The notes under the pieces were generated by a model. The model was not told the origin of the DNA. It was given only the letters and a program-made list of their open reading frames with translations, and searched no databases. The position numbers and the translations under genes are program-made. Shown piece by piece: positions 5,200 to 6,140 of a DNA stretch of 6,140 nt. This stretch comes from Treponema sp. UBA2869 (lineage in GTDB: Bacteria > Spirochaetota > Spirochaetia > Treponematales > Treponemataceae), in NCBI GenBank assembly GCA_002350445.1, contig DEEV01000085.1, forward strand, positions 9,060 to 15,199, in the 5' to 3' direction. Within the stretch, counting starts at the first letter, position 1, and each line of letters starts with the position of its first letter.

Positions 5200-6140
5200 C
5201 TAGTACTCAAACCACTGACCGTCAGTTGTAAGATACCAGTCTGCCGTCAGGTTTTGAGATGAAGGCTCAGCCCAGGAAATACTTCCGTCGTAGTTTAAAA
5301 TTGCAACGCGGTTTCCGTTTTTGCAGATAGTCTGCGGCATAGAAGCGCTTCTGTTGTATGCAAAGCGTTTCTTTGTTGAAAGATCGTAACAGTATACTTT
5401 GTTTTTTCCGATGTTGGTAAAAAGCTGTTTTCCGTAAAGTGTAGTAAAGGCTTCTGAATCTTCACTGCTGAATTTTAGGATATTTGTTATTGTTCCGGTA
5501 AGCGTATTGTAACTGAATACAAAGGTTGTTTTTCCGTTTTCATCGCTTACAAGATTTATTCCGTAAATTATTGCACCATCAGTGCTGAGTGCATAAGCAA
5601 CATTGCCGCCAAGTCTTATAGGAACAGTTTCCAGTGTAGTCAAATCAATGCAAACAAGCGGTACCTGCGGGTTAGACGAGGCAGATTTAGCTACATAAAG
5701 GTTTCCGTTATTTACAAGAACTGCATCCTGAATACCAAGTCCAGAATATACGTTTTTAAGCTGCGATTTTTCCATATCAAAAACATTTACACTGGTACTG
5801 CTTTCAATATCTATAATATAATTTTTTCCGTTGATATTCTGAATGCGAAGAATCTGAATGTTGTTTGCCGGAGTAAAAAGCGCTTTCTGCTCTTTTGTTT
5901 GAAGATTCAAAAGGCAAACCGGATTCCTTGTATTTTTTGACCATAAAACTACCGAAGAAGAATCATAAGCTTCGATATTTGTAAAGCCGCTTACGTTTGC
6001 AAGAGTTTTAATTTCACCAGAATCGTAAGAAGAATTGTAGATTGTAGATTCTGTTAGCATATAAAAATTCTGTGGGGCAGGAGCCATGGAAAGAATTTTT
6101 GTATAAGGATTTGATGTATATTCAATAAGGTTTTGAGATG
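5200..6140 (-). CDS. Probable beta-propeller protein, C-terminal part (5' partial)
   Basis: The frame stays open from the TAG at 5200-5202 to the right edge, so the Met at 6087 is internal: 17 in-frame residues (beginning SQNLIEY) precede it. In all, 312 residues are visible. I do not recognise a named family. The sequence is built of repeats about 41-46 residues apart, each ending in a strand-turn-strand unit such as VCLLNLQTKEQ, VNVFDMEKSQL, LVCIDLTTLET, VFSYNTLTGTI and VYCYDLSTKKR (starting near residues 74, 117, 161, 207 and 248 of the fragment), with a related unit near 33. That period and pattern (hydrophobic strand, xDLxT turn, strand) are typical of WD40/YVTN/PQQ-like beta-propellers, usually binding or scaffold domains. 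High Ser/Thr/Asn content suggests an exported protein, but the N-terminus that would show a signal peptide or lipobox is missing. No catalytic motif is seen. Confidence 0.8.
   Translation of the reverse strand, partial: SQNLIEYTSNPYTKILSMAPAPQNFYMLTESTIYNSSYDSGEIKTLANVSGFTNIEAYDSSSVVLWSKNTRNPVCLLNLQTKEQKALFTPANNIQILRIQNINGKNYIIDIESSTSVNVFDMEKSQLKNVYSGLGIQDAVLVNNGNLYVAKSASSNPQVPLVCIDLTTLETVPIRLGGNVAYALSTDGAIIYGINLVSDENGKTTFVFSYNTLTGTITNILKFSSEDSEAFTTLYGKQLFTNIGKNKVYCYDLSTKKRFAYNRSASMPQTICKNGNRVAILNYDGSISWAEPSSQNLTADWYLTTDGQWFEY

Noticed and set aside
6085..6087. Met codon as the start of the right-edge protein
   Set aside because: The frame stays open upstream to base 6140, the upstream residues continue the same repeat pattern, and no ribosome binding site precedes the codon; the gene is truncated by the window.

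Overview
The window looks like an ordinary chromosomal stretch from a host-associated spirochaete, most likely a Treponema of the gut, rumen or oral type. This is an inference. It rests on the AT-rich composition, the chemoreceptor tip (NLLAMNAAIEAAHAGE) and its C-terminus without a CheR-tethering pentapeptide, and a small exported protein of a type I associate with treponemes. No phage, transposon, CRISPR, tRNA or rRNA signal was found, and no gene is frameshifted.

Layout: (1) 1-555, plus strand: C-terminal half of a methyl-accepting chemotaxis protein, cut by the left edge. (2) 556-678: two back-to-back intrinsic terminators between convergent genes, one for each strand. (3) 3411-679, minus strand: a two-gene unit, a fold-type I PLP aminotransferase followed 45 nt later by glycogen synthase glgA. 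(4) 3412-3487: a 76-nt divergent control region with a -10 box facing each way, each only 6-7 nt from its start codon. (5) 3488-5167, plus strand: a secreted protein of unknown function followed 9 nt later by rfbD (dTDP-4-dehydrorhamnose reductase), whose Shine-Dalgarno overlaps the upstream stop codon. (6) 5168-5199: a 32-nt convergent gap with a perfect 14-nt palindrome and no clear terminator. (7) 5200-6140, minus strand: C-terminal part of a probable beta-propeller protein, cut by the right edge.

Functionally, glgA makes glycogen from ADP-glucose and rfbD makes dTDP-L-rhamnose for surface polysaccharide. The aminotransferase is a general amino-acid or keto-acid enzyme whose substrate cannot be read from sequence. 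The most notable signal is the divergent promoter region, whose geometry predicts that both outward mRNAs are leaderless or nearly so. I see no convincing novel multi-gene system here; the unknown secreted protein coupled to rfbD and the propeller protein are the least explained parts.
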